DNA from: Bacteroidia bacterium | GTDB lineage: Bacteria; Bacteroidota; Bacteroidia; Bacteroidales; Prolixibacteraceae | Direction: 5' to 3' | Length of the DNA stretch: 39,420 nt | NCBI GenBank assembly: GCA_026391315.1 | Contig: JAPLDT010000017.1 | Coordinates: 1 to 39,420 of the forward strand | Shown: positions 1 through 7,617 of the stretch, in pieces | How the letters are laid out: every line of letters begins with the position of its first letter | Numbering within the stretch: position 1 is the stretch's first letter | Translations under genes and position numbers: made by a program | Notes under the pieces: model-generated | Seen by the model: only the letters and a program-made list of their open reading frames with translations | What the model was told of the DNA's origin: nothing | The model's database searches: none

Positions 1-91
1 AACAGGATAAGCACCAACCGATGTCACAAATCGTAGTAATAAAATTGCTACGAGGAAGTACGAGCATGAAAATTTACTCTCTTAACCTGTT
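1..91. other. Nested inverted repeat at window edge
   Basis: The first 11 bases (AACAGGATAAG) can pair with bases 81-91 (CTTAACCTGTT) with one mismatch, and an inner stem TCGTAG/CTACGA sits near 32-54. The motif CACCAACCGA at 12-21 recurs at 161-170 and, with one change, at 249-258. This spacer may therefore be a diverged relative of the leader repeat that follows. No gene is visible in 1-311. A remnant of a recombination site is possible but unproven. Confidence 0.35.
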
Positions 92-120
92 TTATTAATT
101 ATTGATTTTTAAAGTATTAG

Positions 121-303
121 AAATTTATATACACATGAAATACCCATGAGACAAATATCACACCAACCGAAAATGAATATGTGGGTATTCCATGTGGCAA
201 TTAAAAAACAAATTATATACACATGAAATACCCATGTGGTAATATCTGCACCAATCGAAAATGATTAGGTGGGTATTCCATCTGGCAACTGAAAAACAAA
301 ATT
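121..303 (+). repeat. Tandem ~89 bp leader repeat before antitoxin
   Basis: Two imperfect head-to-tail copies (about 121-209 and 210-297) start with an AT-rich TATATACACATG block. Each contains inverted arms GAAATACCCAT and GTGGGTATTCC about 30 nt apart. A third partial copy begins at about 298, and its TATATACAGATG supplies the start codon of the downstream antitoxin gene. The arms could form hairpins or act as operators for toxin-antitoxin autoregulation; that role is inferred only from position. Confidence 0.6.
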
Positions 304-311
304 ATATACAG

Positions 312-560
312 ATGAATACAAAGTTGACATTGACGATTGAGCAAACGATTATCGAAAAGGCAAAAAAATATGCCAATAACAAAGGTCGTAGCTTATCCGA
401 CATTATTGAAAATTATCTCAAAGTCATCACTAAAGAAGACAACACTGAGAGTATCGAACTAACACCAATTGTTAAATCACTAAAAGGATCATTTACTGCT
501 CCTAAAAACCTCGACATCAAAAAGGAATTAACGAAAAGGCTTAAAGAAAAATACTTGTAA
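312..560 (+). CDS. Antitoxin of PIN toxin-antitoxin pair (DUF6364-like)
   Basis: Small protein of 82 residues, predicted to neutralise the PIN ribonuclease encoded 3 nt downstream. The first ~40 residues resemble ribbon-helix-helix/DUF6364-type antitoxins: a basic beta-strand-like start (TKLTLTIEQTII) followed by helices rich in Lys and Asn (KAKKYANNKGRSLSDIIENYL). The charged C-terminal tail would bind the toxin. The ATG at 312 is preferred over the in-frame ATG at 261, because the upstream 17 codons come from the tandem repeat and 312 begins at the usual family start. Such antitoxins normally bind DNA and repress their own operon, and the inverted repeats just upstream are plausible sites. 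The family name is by resemblance; the pairing with a PIN gene is strong evidence for the role. Confidence 0.75.
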   Translation: MNTKLTLTIEQTIIEKAKKYANNKGRSLSDIIENYLKVITKEDNTESIELTPIVKSLKGSFTAPKNLDIKKELTKRLKEKYL

Positions 561-563
561 AAA

Positions 564-989
564 ATGAAAAGAATTCTTATCGATACCGATGTAATTTTAG
601 ACTTTTTTTTTGATAGAAAACCTTTTTCAGACAATGCTGCAAAAGTTTTGTCTCTGTGTGAATCAAGAGAAATTAAAGGCTTCATCACATCTGTGATTAT
701 AAGCAATGTTTACTATTTGTTGCGACAAACATCAACACATGAGAAAGTTATTGAAAAGCTAATGCAATTAGTGACTATAACAGAAATACTAACAACAGAC
801 AGAGATGTAATCATAAAAGCTTTGAACTCGAATTTTAAGGATTTTGAAGACGCATTGCAAAATTATTCAGCTGAATTGAATGGCCAAATTGACTTAATTG
901 TTACAAGAAATATCAAAGACTTTTCAAATAGCTCTCTTGGGGTAATGACTCCAGAGAATTATCTAAAGACTTTAAGTGCCAGCCACTAA
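564..989 (+). CDS. PIN-domain ribonuclease toxin (VapC-like, PIN_3 type)
   Basis: A 141-residue single PIN domain, predicted to be a magnesium-dependent ribonuclease that stops translation when its antitoxin is lost. Visible acidic positions fit the PIN active site: D7 and D9 in LIDTDVILD, D96 in DFEDALQ, and D110 in a segment ending DLIVTRNIKDF. The DFEDAL...VTRNIKDF pattern is typical of the PIN_3 group common in Bacteroidota, rather than classical VapC. The gene starts 3 nt after the antitoxin stop, so the two are surely co-transcribed. Its stop codon lies inside the left arm of a long palindrome (984-1113) that resembles an integron attC site, suggesting acquisition as a mobile cassette. 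Base composition is AT-rich compared with the metabolic genes after 1800, which fits transfer. Confidence 0.85.
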   Translation: MKRILIDTDVILDFFFDRKPFSDNAAKVLSLCESREIKGFITSVIISNVYYLLRQTSTHEKVIEKLMQLVTITEILTTDRDVIIKALNSNFKDFEDALQNYSAELNGQIDLIVTRNIKDFSNSSLGVMTPENYLKTLSASH

Positions 990-1113
990 CAAAGGCTATG
1001 GAGCAAAAGCGGCTTATGTGGAAAACCATCTGTCGGTCACGTCTATGAAATTGTCCGAGCGGACACTTTCGTAGCTCGCTACCCGCTCTTGCTCATAGCC
1101 CAGATGTTAGCAG
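984..1113. repeat. attC-like long palindrome after the toxin gene
   Basis: The left arm (984-1012) begins at CACTAAC and runs through GGCTATGGAGCAAAAGCGG. The right arm (1083-1113) reads CCGCTCTTGCTCATAGCC and ends ATGTTAGCAG. The arms pair almost completely, with one unpaired G (TATGGAGC against GCTCATA). A small inner hairpin GTCC/GGAC lies at about 1053-1064. The total of ~130 nt, TAAC...GTTA ends, an extrahelical base and a position directly after a short TA cassette are all features of attC sites. The 7-base core boxes do not match the RYYYAAC/GTTRRRY consensus exactly, so this stays a candidate. Confidence 0.5.
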
Positions 1114-1197
1114 CTTGCCTAAACAACCGCTCGACCCGACATGGCACAAGATCAATTGCATGACATTGCAATCAAATCAATTTAACACATTAAGTCA

Positions 1198-1767
<570 letters not shown>

Positions 1768-1838
1768 ATATTGCATAATCACAAAGATTACACTAAGAAT
1801 TTTCTTAACTTACAGTTTCTTAGATAATTTATCGCTAT

Positions 1839-3224
1839 ATGATTATAAACTACCACATTAAACCAGCTGATCTAAAAGAAAAACTGGATCGCTTCTGGCA
1901 ATTATCCGGCGATAAGATCAAAAACATTGAAAAGGAATATGACGCCTCCCTGGGCGCTCCGGTCTTTACCAAAAACGGGAAATACGCCACTCGCGGCTGG
2001 ACGGAATGGACCCAGGGATTCCAGTTCGGATCTGCCATCCTTCAATTCGACGCTACCGGCGACGAATCGTTCCTGGAGACTGGCTTGCAAAATACCGTAA
2101 GATTAATGGCTCCGCATATCAGCCATGTCGGGGTTCATGATCATGGATTTAACAACATCAGCACCTTCGGAAACTTGCATCGTCTGATGAAGGAGGGCAA
2201 AATTCCCTTCAATGAATGGGAGAAGAATTTTTACGAACTGGCACTCAAAGTCTCCGGGGCGGTTCAGGCAAACCGGTGGACCAAAACTTCCGATGGTGGG
2301 TTTATATATTCTTTCAATGGGCCGCACTCCCTGTTCGTCGATACCATCCGTTCGTGCAGGATTTTGATGATGGCCCATCGGTTGGGACACTACCTGCCTG
2401 GCGAAAATGATAAGCATACCTCCCTTTTGCAGCGGGCAACAGATCATCTTTTGGCCACTACAAAATATGCGGTTTATTATGGCGAAGGCCGCGACAGCTA
2501 TGATGTATGGGGAAGAACCGCCCACGAGTCCATCTTCAATCCAAACGACGGAAACTACCGCTGTCCGAATTCGCAGCAGGGATATTCTGGCTTCACCACC
2601 TGGACCCGCGGACTGGCCTGGGCGATGGTTGGATTTGCCGAAGAGCTGGAGTTTTTGCAGACACTACCGGAAACTGAATTCGAAGGTGGAAACTCTAAAG
2701 AACATATTATCAGTATTCTGCTAAAAGGCGCCAGGGCGACCTGTGATTTCTACCTCGATCATACATCAACCGATGGAATTCCTTACTGGGACACCGGCGC
2801 ACCGGGTCTGGACAATATGAAAGATTGGCTTACCAGGAAAGCCGATCCATTCAATGATTTTGAACCGGTCGACAGTTCTGCCGCGGCAATTGGCGTTCAA
2901 GGGTTTTTGCGTCTTGGGCAATACTTGAAACTTCAGGGAAAAGAGGAGGAGGGGAACCGCTACTGGCAAGCAGGCCTGACCGTGGCATCCAGGTTACTGG
3001 AGACCCCTTATTTGTCGATGGATCCCGATCATCAGGGAATATTGCTGCACTCGGTTTACCACCGGCCAAATGGCTGGGACCATATTCCGGATGGTTTCAG
3101 GATTCCATGCAATGAATCAAGCATGTGGGGCGATTACCATATCCGGGAAGCCGCTTTGTATCTGACCAGGATCATTTCCGGGGAACCTTACTATACCTTC
3201 TTTAATGGAATAACCGAGCCATGA
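1839..3224 (+). CDS. Glycoside hydrolase family 88-like (unsaturated glucuronyl hydrolase type)
   Basis: A 461-residue (alpha/alpha)6-barrel type protein predicted to remove 4,5-unsaturated uronyl residues from oligosaccharides made by polysaccharide lyases, through hydration of the double bond. D101 in VGVHDHGF and D168 in LFVDTIRS sit where GH88 enzymes carry their two acidic residues. The WTRGLAWAMVGFAEE block, DSSAAAIGVQGFLRL and the C-terminal block with HSVYHRP and ESSMWGDYHIREAALYL are also family-like. No signal peptide is seen, so it probably works in the cytoplasm on imported sugar. Its stop overlaps the next start by 4 nt (ATGA), which shows translational coupling with the isomerase. 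GH105 is a related alternative. The exact substrate cannot be read from sequence. Confidence 0.78.
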   Translation: MIINYHIKPADLKEKLDRFWQLSGDKIKNIEKEYDASLGAPVFTKNGKYATRGWTEWTQGFQFGSAILQFDATGDESFLETGLQNTVRLMAPHISHVGVHDHGFNNISTFGNLHRLMKEGKIPFNEWEKNFYELALKVSGAVQANRWTKTSDGGFIYSFNGPHSLFVDTIRSCRILMMAHRLGHYLPGENDKHTSLLQRATDHLLATTKYAVYYGEGRDSYDVWGRTAHESIFNPNDGNYRCPNSQQGYSGFTTWTRGLAWAMVGFAEELEFLQTLPETEFEGGNSKEHIISILLKGARATCDFYLDHTSTDGIPYWDTGAPGLDNMKDWLTRKADPFNDFEPVDSSAAAIGVQGFLRLGQYLKLQGKEEEGNRYWQAGLTVASRLLETPYLSMDPDHQGILLHSVYHRPNGWDHIPDGFRIPCNESSMWGDYHIREAALYLTRIISGEPYYTFFNGITEP

Positions 3225-4051
3225 TAGCTGAAATAAAAGATCTCTCCAAACTTTGCGTCCACACGCTGACGACCAAACCCTGGAACATCGAAGAATGTGT
3301 GAAAAACTATTCGGCAGCAGGTATCAAAGGCATTACCATCTGGCGCAATGTATTGGAAAACAGAAATCTGACCGAGGTTAGAAAATTGCTGGATGAATTT
3401 GATATGGAGGTAGTGTCACTGGCTCGTGGAGGGTTTTTCCCATCCGTGAACCAAAAAACGCGTCAAGCTGCCATTGATGACAATCTTTTTGCCATTGATC
3501 AGGCTGCCGGAGTTGGGGCACCATCGATTGTGCTTGTTTGTGGTGCGGATGGTGGTCAGTCGCTGGAGAAATCGAGAGATCAGATCGCCGAAGGAATCCT
3601 CAGGATATTGCCTTACGCTCAAAGTGCAGGAGTAAAACTATCTGTCGAGCCGCTTCATCCGATGTATGCCGGCGATCGTTCGGCCATCAACACCATCCGG
3701 CAGGCCAACGATCTGGCCGAGACCCTCAATTCAGCGTGGGTAGGTGTAGCTGTTGATGTTTATCATCTCTGGTGGGATCCGGATCTTAAGAAAGAAATTC
3801 AACGATGCGCTGCCCATAACAACCTGTTTGCTTTTCATGTTTGCGACTGGAACGTACCGACAATAGATTTTCTGAATGACCGCGGACTGATGGGAGACGG
3901 CTGCATCAATGTTCCCGAAATCAGGTCTTGGGTCGAAGAAGCGGGCTTCTGCGGATACCATGAGGTGGAAATTTTTTCGGATAAATTCTGGGCAACCGAC
4001 CAAATTGTCTATCTCGAAAAAATTAAGCAGGCTTATCTAACAAAGACGTAA
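3221..4051 (+). CDS. Sugar phosphate isomerase/epimerase family (TIM barrel)
   Basis: A 276-residue xylose-isomerase-like TIM barrel (AP-endonuclease-2 fold), predicted to isomerise or epimerise a sugar or keto-sugar acid. The expected divalent-metal ligands are visible in order: E143 in SVEPLHP, D179 in AVDVYHLWWDP, H206 in FHVCDW, and E248/E250 in YHEVEIFS. Its ATG lies inside the stop of the GH88-like gene, so the pair is coupled and should act in one pathway. The substrate is unknown; the neighbour suggests a product of uronyl-oligosaccharide breakdown. After the stop the strand carries 351 nt without a gene, mostly occupied by structured repeat copy 1. Confidence 0.8.
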   Translation: MIAEIKDLSKLCVHTLTTKPWNIEECVKNYSAAGIKGITIWRNVLENRNLTEVRKLLDEFDMEVVSLARGGFFPSVNQKTRQAAIDDNLFAIDQAAGVGAPSIVLVCGADGGQSLEKSRDQIAEGILRILPYAQSAGVKLSVEPLHPMYAGDRSAINTIRQANDLAETLNSAWVGVAVDVYHLWWDPDLKKEIQRCAAHNNLFAFHVCDWNVPTIDFLNDRGLMGDGCINVPEIRSWVEEAGFCGYHEVEIFSDKFWATDQIVYLEKIKQAYLTKT

Positions 4052-4110
4052 ACGCAGAGGGCAAATGGCATGGAGCATGGAGAAAGGAAAAACGGAGACC
4101 TGAAAAGCGA

Positions 4111-4318
4111 GGGGGCGACTTGGCGAGGGGGAGAGTGGGCGAGTGGTTAAATGAAATATTTGAAAGGAGTGGAATCCCTTTGGGGATGACCAGTATTGTA
4201 GCCCGGGATGGAGCGAAGCGGAATCCCGGGTAAATGAATGCAGGGAGATCAACGTCCGCGGTAGCATTTAGGAAAATGAGATTGAATTGTTTCGGACGGA
4301 AAGAACAAATATTGAAAG
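4111..4318 (+). repeat. Structured dispersed element, copy 1
   Basis: Core 4174-4318. Hairpin 1 is ATCCC/GGGAT (4174-4187), hairpin 2 is CCCGGGAT/ATCCCGGG (4202-4230) with the REP-like loop GGAGCGAAGCGGA, and a closing stem CGTCCG (4253-4258)/CGGACG (4293-4298) encloses 34 nt. It ends AAAGAACAAATATTGAAAG. A G-rich extension from 4111 (GGCGACTTGGCGAGGGGGAG) is shared with copy 3. The Gfo/Idh/MocA gene starts 85 nt downstream in the same orientation. The rest of spacer 4052-4402 shows nothing else. Confidence 0.75.
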
Positions 4319-4402
4319 CTGGCGATCGAAATTTTTCAATAGTTTATTCAATGTGAAATTATAATTTTGATAAAAGACCAAACTTTTTTTTTATTCATTG
4401 AT

Positions 4403-5560
4403 ATGGCTGAAAATATTACCATCCACAAAGTTGGGATCATCATGAACGGCGTGACCGGACGCATGGGCACCAACCAGCACCTGATGCGTTCCATTGTCGA
4501 AATAATCAAACAGGGCGGCGTGCAATGTGGACCCGCTGAGTATATCATGCCCGATCCTGTACTTGTTGGTCGCGATGAAGTTAAACTCAGGAAGCTGGCT
4601 CAACTGTCGGGAGTCGAAAAATGGACCACCAACCTGGATGAGGTCATGAAGGATCCATCCTATCAGATCTATTTCGATGCGCAAACCACCGGACGCCGTG
4701 CCGAGGCTGTTAAAATGGCCGCAAGGGCAGGCAAGCATGTCTATTGCGAAAAGCCCGTAGCAGTTGATACAGCAACGGCCCTTGAATTGTATGAGGTATG
4801 TGAAAAGGCCGGCGTCAAGCATGGGGTAGTGCAGGATAAGCTTTTCCTGCCGGGGATGTTAAAACTCAAACGGCTGATGGAGAACGATTTTTTCGGGAAG
4901 ATACTGTCGGTAAGGGGGGAATTCGGATACTGGGTCTTCGAAGGATTTAATATCCCTGCCCAACGTCCCAGCTGGAACTACCGGAAAGAGGATGACGGTG
5001 GCATTATCGTTGATATGCTGTGTCACTGGCGGTATGTACTCGATAATCTTTTTGGGAATGTGAAGGGTGTCTTCTGTCTTGGCGCCATGCATATCCCCGA
5101 AAGGGTAGACGAGAAGGGCAAGGTTTATAAATGTACGGCCGACGATGCTGCCTATGCTACTTTTGAACTCGAAGGCGGGATCATCGCTCATTTCAACTCC
5201 TCCTGGGTGACGAGGGTGCGTCGCGATGACCTGCTTACGCTGCAGGTCGATGGTACCAAAGGTTCTGCCGTAGCCGGATTGCGCGAATGCTGGACCCAGC
5301 ATTATGGAAATACGCCCAAACCCGTCTGGAATCCGGATATTCCGAGTCCCATCAATTTTTTTGAAGGATGGTCAAAAGTGCCTGAACAGGAGTCGTTTGG
5401 AAATGCATTTAAAGTAGAATGGGAACTCTTCCTCAAACATGTGGTCAAAAACGAGCCCTTCCGCTGGACCTTACTTGAAGGCGCCAAAGGAGTTCAGCTG
5501 GCCGAAAAAGGGCTGGAGAGTTGGGCGAAACGGTGCTGGGTGGAGGTTCCGCCGCTGTAA
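4403..5560 (+). CDS. Gfo/Idh/MocA family oxidoreductase
   Basis: A 385-residue NAD(P)-dependent dehydrogenase of the Gfo/Idh/MocA type, predicted to oxidise or reduce a sugar or sugar-derived hydroxyl. The N-terminal Rossmann segment is unusual: instead of a plain GxGxxG it reads VGIIMNGVTGRMGTNQHL. The family hallmark EKPVA follows in GKHVYCEKPVAVDTATA, then the substrate domain with DMLCHWRYVLDNLFG. The ATG at 4403 is preferred because the Rossmann strand follows at once; the in-frame start at 4367 would add 12 unrelated residues. It is separated from the isomerase by structured repeat copy 1, so it may be transcribed from its own leader. Context suggests a later step of the same sugar pathway. 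Confidence 0.82.
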   Translation: MAENITIHKVGIIMNGVTGRMGTNQHLMRSIVEIIKQGGVQCGPAEYIMPDPVLVGRDEVKLRKLAQLSGVEKWTTNLDEVMKDPSYQIYFDAQTTGRRAEAVKMAARAGKHVYCEKPVAVDTATALELYEVCEKAGVKHGVVQDKLFLPGMLKLKRLMENDFFGKILSVRGEFGYWVFEGFNIPAQRPSWNYRKEDDGGIIVDMLCHWRYVLDNLFGNVKGVFCLGAMHIPERVDEKGKVYKCTADDAAYATFELEGGIIAHFNSSWVTRVRRDDLLTLQVDGTKGSAVAGLRECWTQHYGNTPKPVWNPDIPSPINFFEGWSKVPEQESFGNAFKVEWELFLKHVVKNEPFRWTLLEGAKGVQLAEKGLESWAKRCWVEVPPL

Positions 5561-5906
5561 AAGTGGAGAGACTCCGAAATAATTTGCACGCAATGACAGG
5601 ACGGGGAGATTAGGAGACGGGGGGACTTGGGGACGGAAAGACTTGGAGACTACGGGACTTGGGGAAAGAACTCCTAAAAGTTGAAACGATGAAATAGAGA
5701 TATCTCTTTTCATTTCAATCTGTATAATTGTTTTCCACCGGTAGTCAGAGGTTTATCTGTGGCTATTTGTGCAATTTGTGTAATTTGTGGTGGGGAGGGG
5801 TTTTATATGGTTTGAAATGTTTCCCAATTCTGTTTATTCTGAAATTCTGTAAATTCTGCTTCAGACAATTTGTGTAATTTGTGGTGGTGATAATCTAAAC
5901 TTGAAA
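5561..5906. repeat. Intergenic spacer with purine-rich block and direct repeat
   Basis: No gene is visible. Bases 5593-5668 are a purine-rich stretch built from loose copies of GGAGACTTGGGGAC-like units; similar wording recurs at about 20401-20440. The 22-base motif starting CAATTTGTGTAATTTGTGG occurs twice in direct orientation (5772-5793 and 5866-5887), and the second copy ends 19 nt before the SDR start codon. No terminator or clear promoter was found. Confidence 0.55.
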
Positions 5907-6677
5907 ATGAAAAAGATCGCATTAATTACCGGCGGAACCCGTGGCATAGGACTCGGCATCGCCATAGAACTGGCAAAAGCCGGATTTAACCTGGCATTGA
6001 GCGGAAAGCGTGAGGAATCATCTGTTGCATCAGTGCTGGAAGAATTGGCTGAGTTGGGTAGTGAGGTGGCCTATTTCCGGAGCGATGTATCAGTAACAGC
6101 CGACCGCCAGCAACTCGTTGATTCTGTAAGGAAGCGGTTTGGCAAGGTGAATGTCCTGGTAAACAATGCCGGCATAGCCCCGTCCGAACGAAGGGATATC
6201 CTGGATGCAACCGAGGAGAGCTTTGAGCAGGTACTTCACGTTAACTTGCAGGGTCCCTATTTCCTGACCCAATTAATAGCCAATCAGATGATAGAAGTGA
6301 AGAAGCAGGTGCCGGATGAATTTTTCTGCATCATCAACGTTTCTTCGGTGTCGGCTTCATTTGCATCGACCAACCGTGGTGAATACTGTATTTCAAAAGC
6401 TGGAATTGCCATGGCCACCAAATTGTGGGCAACCCGGCTGGGAGAATTTGACATTCCGGTGTATGAAATTCAGCCCGGGGTGATCAGAACCGACATGACC
6501 TACGGAGTCCAGAAAAAATACGATGCGCTGTTTCAAAACGGAATGGCCATTCAGTCAAGATGGGGAGCGCCTGAAGATGTAGGTAGGGTGGTAGCTGCCA
6601 TGGCAACAGGAAGTATGCCCTATTCAACCGGACAGGTGGTAATGGTAGATGGGGGGATGTCTGTACCAAGACTATGA
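5907..6677 (+). CDS. Short-chain dehydrogenase/reductase (FabG-like SDR)
   Basis: A 256-residue classical SDR, predicted to reduce a keto group or oxidise an alcohol using NAD(P). Motifs run in the expected order: cofactor loop TGGTRGIGLGIA near the N-terminus, NNAGIAP at about 86-92, the catalytic serine region NVSSVSA at 144-150, and the YxxxK pair Y160/K164 in EYCISKAG, followed by PGVIRTDM. The ATG at 5907 is used; a TTG two codons earlier is in frame but less likely. FabG is the closest textbook relative. However, the gene lies in a sugar-degrading cluster and not with fatty acid genes, so a sugar or sugar-acid substrate is more likely. It is the last gene before a 561 nt repeat-filled spacer. 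Confidence 0.82.
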   Translation: MKKIALITGGTRGIGLGIAIELAKAGFNLALSGKREESSVASVLEELAELGSEVAYFRSDVSVTADRQQLVDSVRKRFGKVNVLVNNAGIAPSERRDILDATEESFEQVLHVNLQGPYFLTQLIANQMIEVKKQVPDEFFCIINVSSVSASFASTNRGEYCISKAGIAMATKLWATRLGEFDIPVYEIQPGVIRTDMTYGVQKKYDALFQNGMAIQSRWGAPEDVGRVVAAMATGSMPYSTGQVVMVDGGMSVPRL

Positions 6678-6732
6678 TTGTGTAGTAGTTATTTGATCAC
6701 ATGTTTTTTTCATAAGATAGTTTGACTTTTAA

Positions 6733-6918
6733 CAGATTGCTTCCCGCTTCGTGCCTCGCGGTCGCAATGACGGATCATTTTTTTGGAGGTGAGGGTGGAG
6801 AGAAGGAGGCGGGCGGCTATTCTACTATTACCGAAAACTGATGATCCGCCTCCTTCTCTCCATCCTCACAAAATCAACAGCATACCGTCATTGCGAGGAG
6901 GAACGACGAAGCAATCTG
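6733..6918. repeat. Large dispersed palindrome with GCAATCTG ends
   Basis: The outer arms CAGATTGCTTC...CGCAATGACGG (6733-6773) and CCGTCATTGCGAGG...GAAGCAATCTG (6885-6918) are imperfect inverted copies. The inner arms 6789-6812 and 6846-6869 (GTGAGGGTGGAGAG...GAGGCGG and its complement) match at 23 of 24 positions. This type of CGTCATTGCGAGG...GAAGCAATCT repeat is widespread in bacterial genomes as a non-coding palindrome. It probably also ends transcription from the SDR gene. Confidence 0.7.
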
Positions 6919-7174
6919 CTGATATACAGTAAAATATACTTTGAGCCAGTTATGACAAAATTTGATATTAGATCATCGCACTGTGCCAATTATGACAGAT
7001 GATATGTATCTGTCATTGGTAACACTGCCTGTCCCGATTTTTCATCGGGAAGGAACGAAGTGCGAAGCAATCTGTTTATAAGCCGCACTTGATTTTCTTA
7101 AGGCATTGAATATTAATAGAATGATAAAAGTCCTCATCAATCGACTAAAAAAATAGTTAAATATTTATAAAACT
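6919..7174. repeat. Remainder of spacer with two hairpins
   Basis: No gene is visible. An 8-bp stem TGACAGAT/ATCTGTCA lies at 6992-7014. A CCCGAT/ATCGGG hairpin at 7033-7049 is followed by GAAGTGCGAAGCAATCTG, a partial second copy of the palindrome end found at 6733-6918. Confidence 0.5.
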
Positions 7175-7206
7175 ATTGTGTGACTATAAATATAGTTGTA
7201 CATTTG
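7175..7206 (+). promoter_or_regulatory. Promoter and candidate BlaI-type operator
   Basis: ATTG (7175-7178), a 20 nt spacer and TACATTTG (7199-7206) fit the Bacteroidota TTTG/TAnnTTTG promoter pattern. The spacer holds a perfect palindrome ACTATAAATATAGT (7183-7196). BlaI/MecI-family repressors bind AT-rich dyads overlapping their own promoters, so this is a likely autoregulatory operator. The start codon lies 32 nt beyond the -7 box. Confidence 0.6.
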
Positions 7207-7238
7207 TTTCGAAGGATTGACAACAAAAAACAACAACC

Positions 7239-7616
7239 ATGCAATTAACAAGATCAGAAGAACAGGTGATGCAGATTTTGTGGGGATTGGGCGAAGGACT
7301 CGTCAAGGATATCCTGGACAAGTTTGACGACCCAAAACCTGCACGCAATACAGTATCGACAGTAGTAAGAATTCTGGAAAAAAAGGGATTTGTCGGGCAC
7401 AAGGATTATGGCAAAGTGTTTGTCTATTATCCGCTGGTGCAAAAGAAAGAGTATTCGGGCAAGCAGTTGATTGGATTGATGAACAACTATTTTAACAACT
7501 CCTTCCCTGCCATGGCCTCCTTCTTTGCCAAGGAGAACGACCTGTCGATCCGTGATCTTGAATTGCTGCTCGAAGAGACTAAAAAGGAGTTGGTAAAACG
7601 CAATAAAACCGAATAA
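7239..7616 (+). CDS. BlaI/MecI family transcriptional repressor
   Basis: A 125-residue winged-helix repressor of the penicillinase-repressor family. The N-terminal DNA-binding part is clear: LTRSEEQVMQILWGLGEG, then the recognition-helix region ARNTVSTVVRILEKKGFVGH and the wing GKVFVYYPLV. The C-terminal helices (residues ~75-125) should form the dimer. The next gene, an M56 metallopeptidase, begins 1 nt after the stop, giving the usual repressor-sensor pair. In that arrangement the sensor triggers cleavage or release of the repressor. No beta-lactamase gene is adjacent, so the signal may be envelope stress rather than an antibiotic. The palindrome in its promoter suggests autorepression. Confidence 0.9.
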   Translation: MQLTRSEEQVMQILWGLGEGLVKDILDKFDDPKPARNTVSTVVRILEKKGFVGHKDYGKVFVYYPLVQKKEYSGKQLIGLMNNYFNNSFPAMASFFAKENDLSIRDLELLLEETKKELVKRNKTE

Positions 7617-7617
7617 A

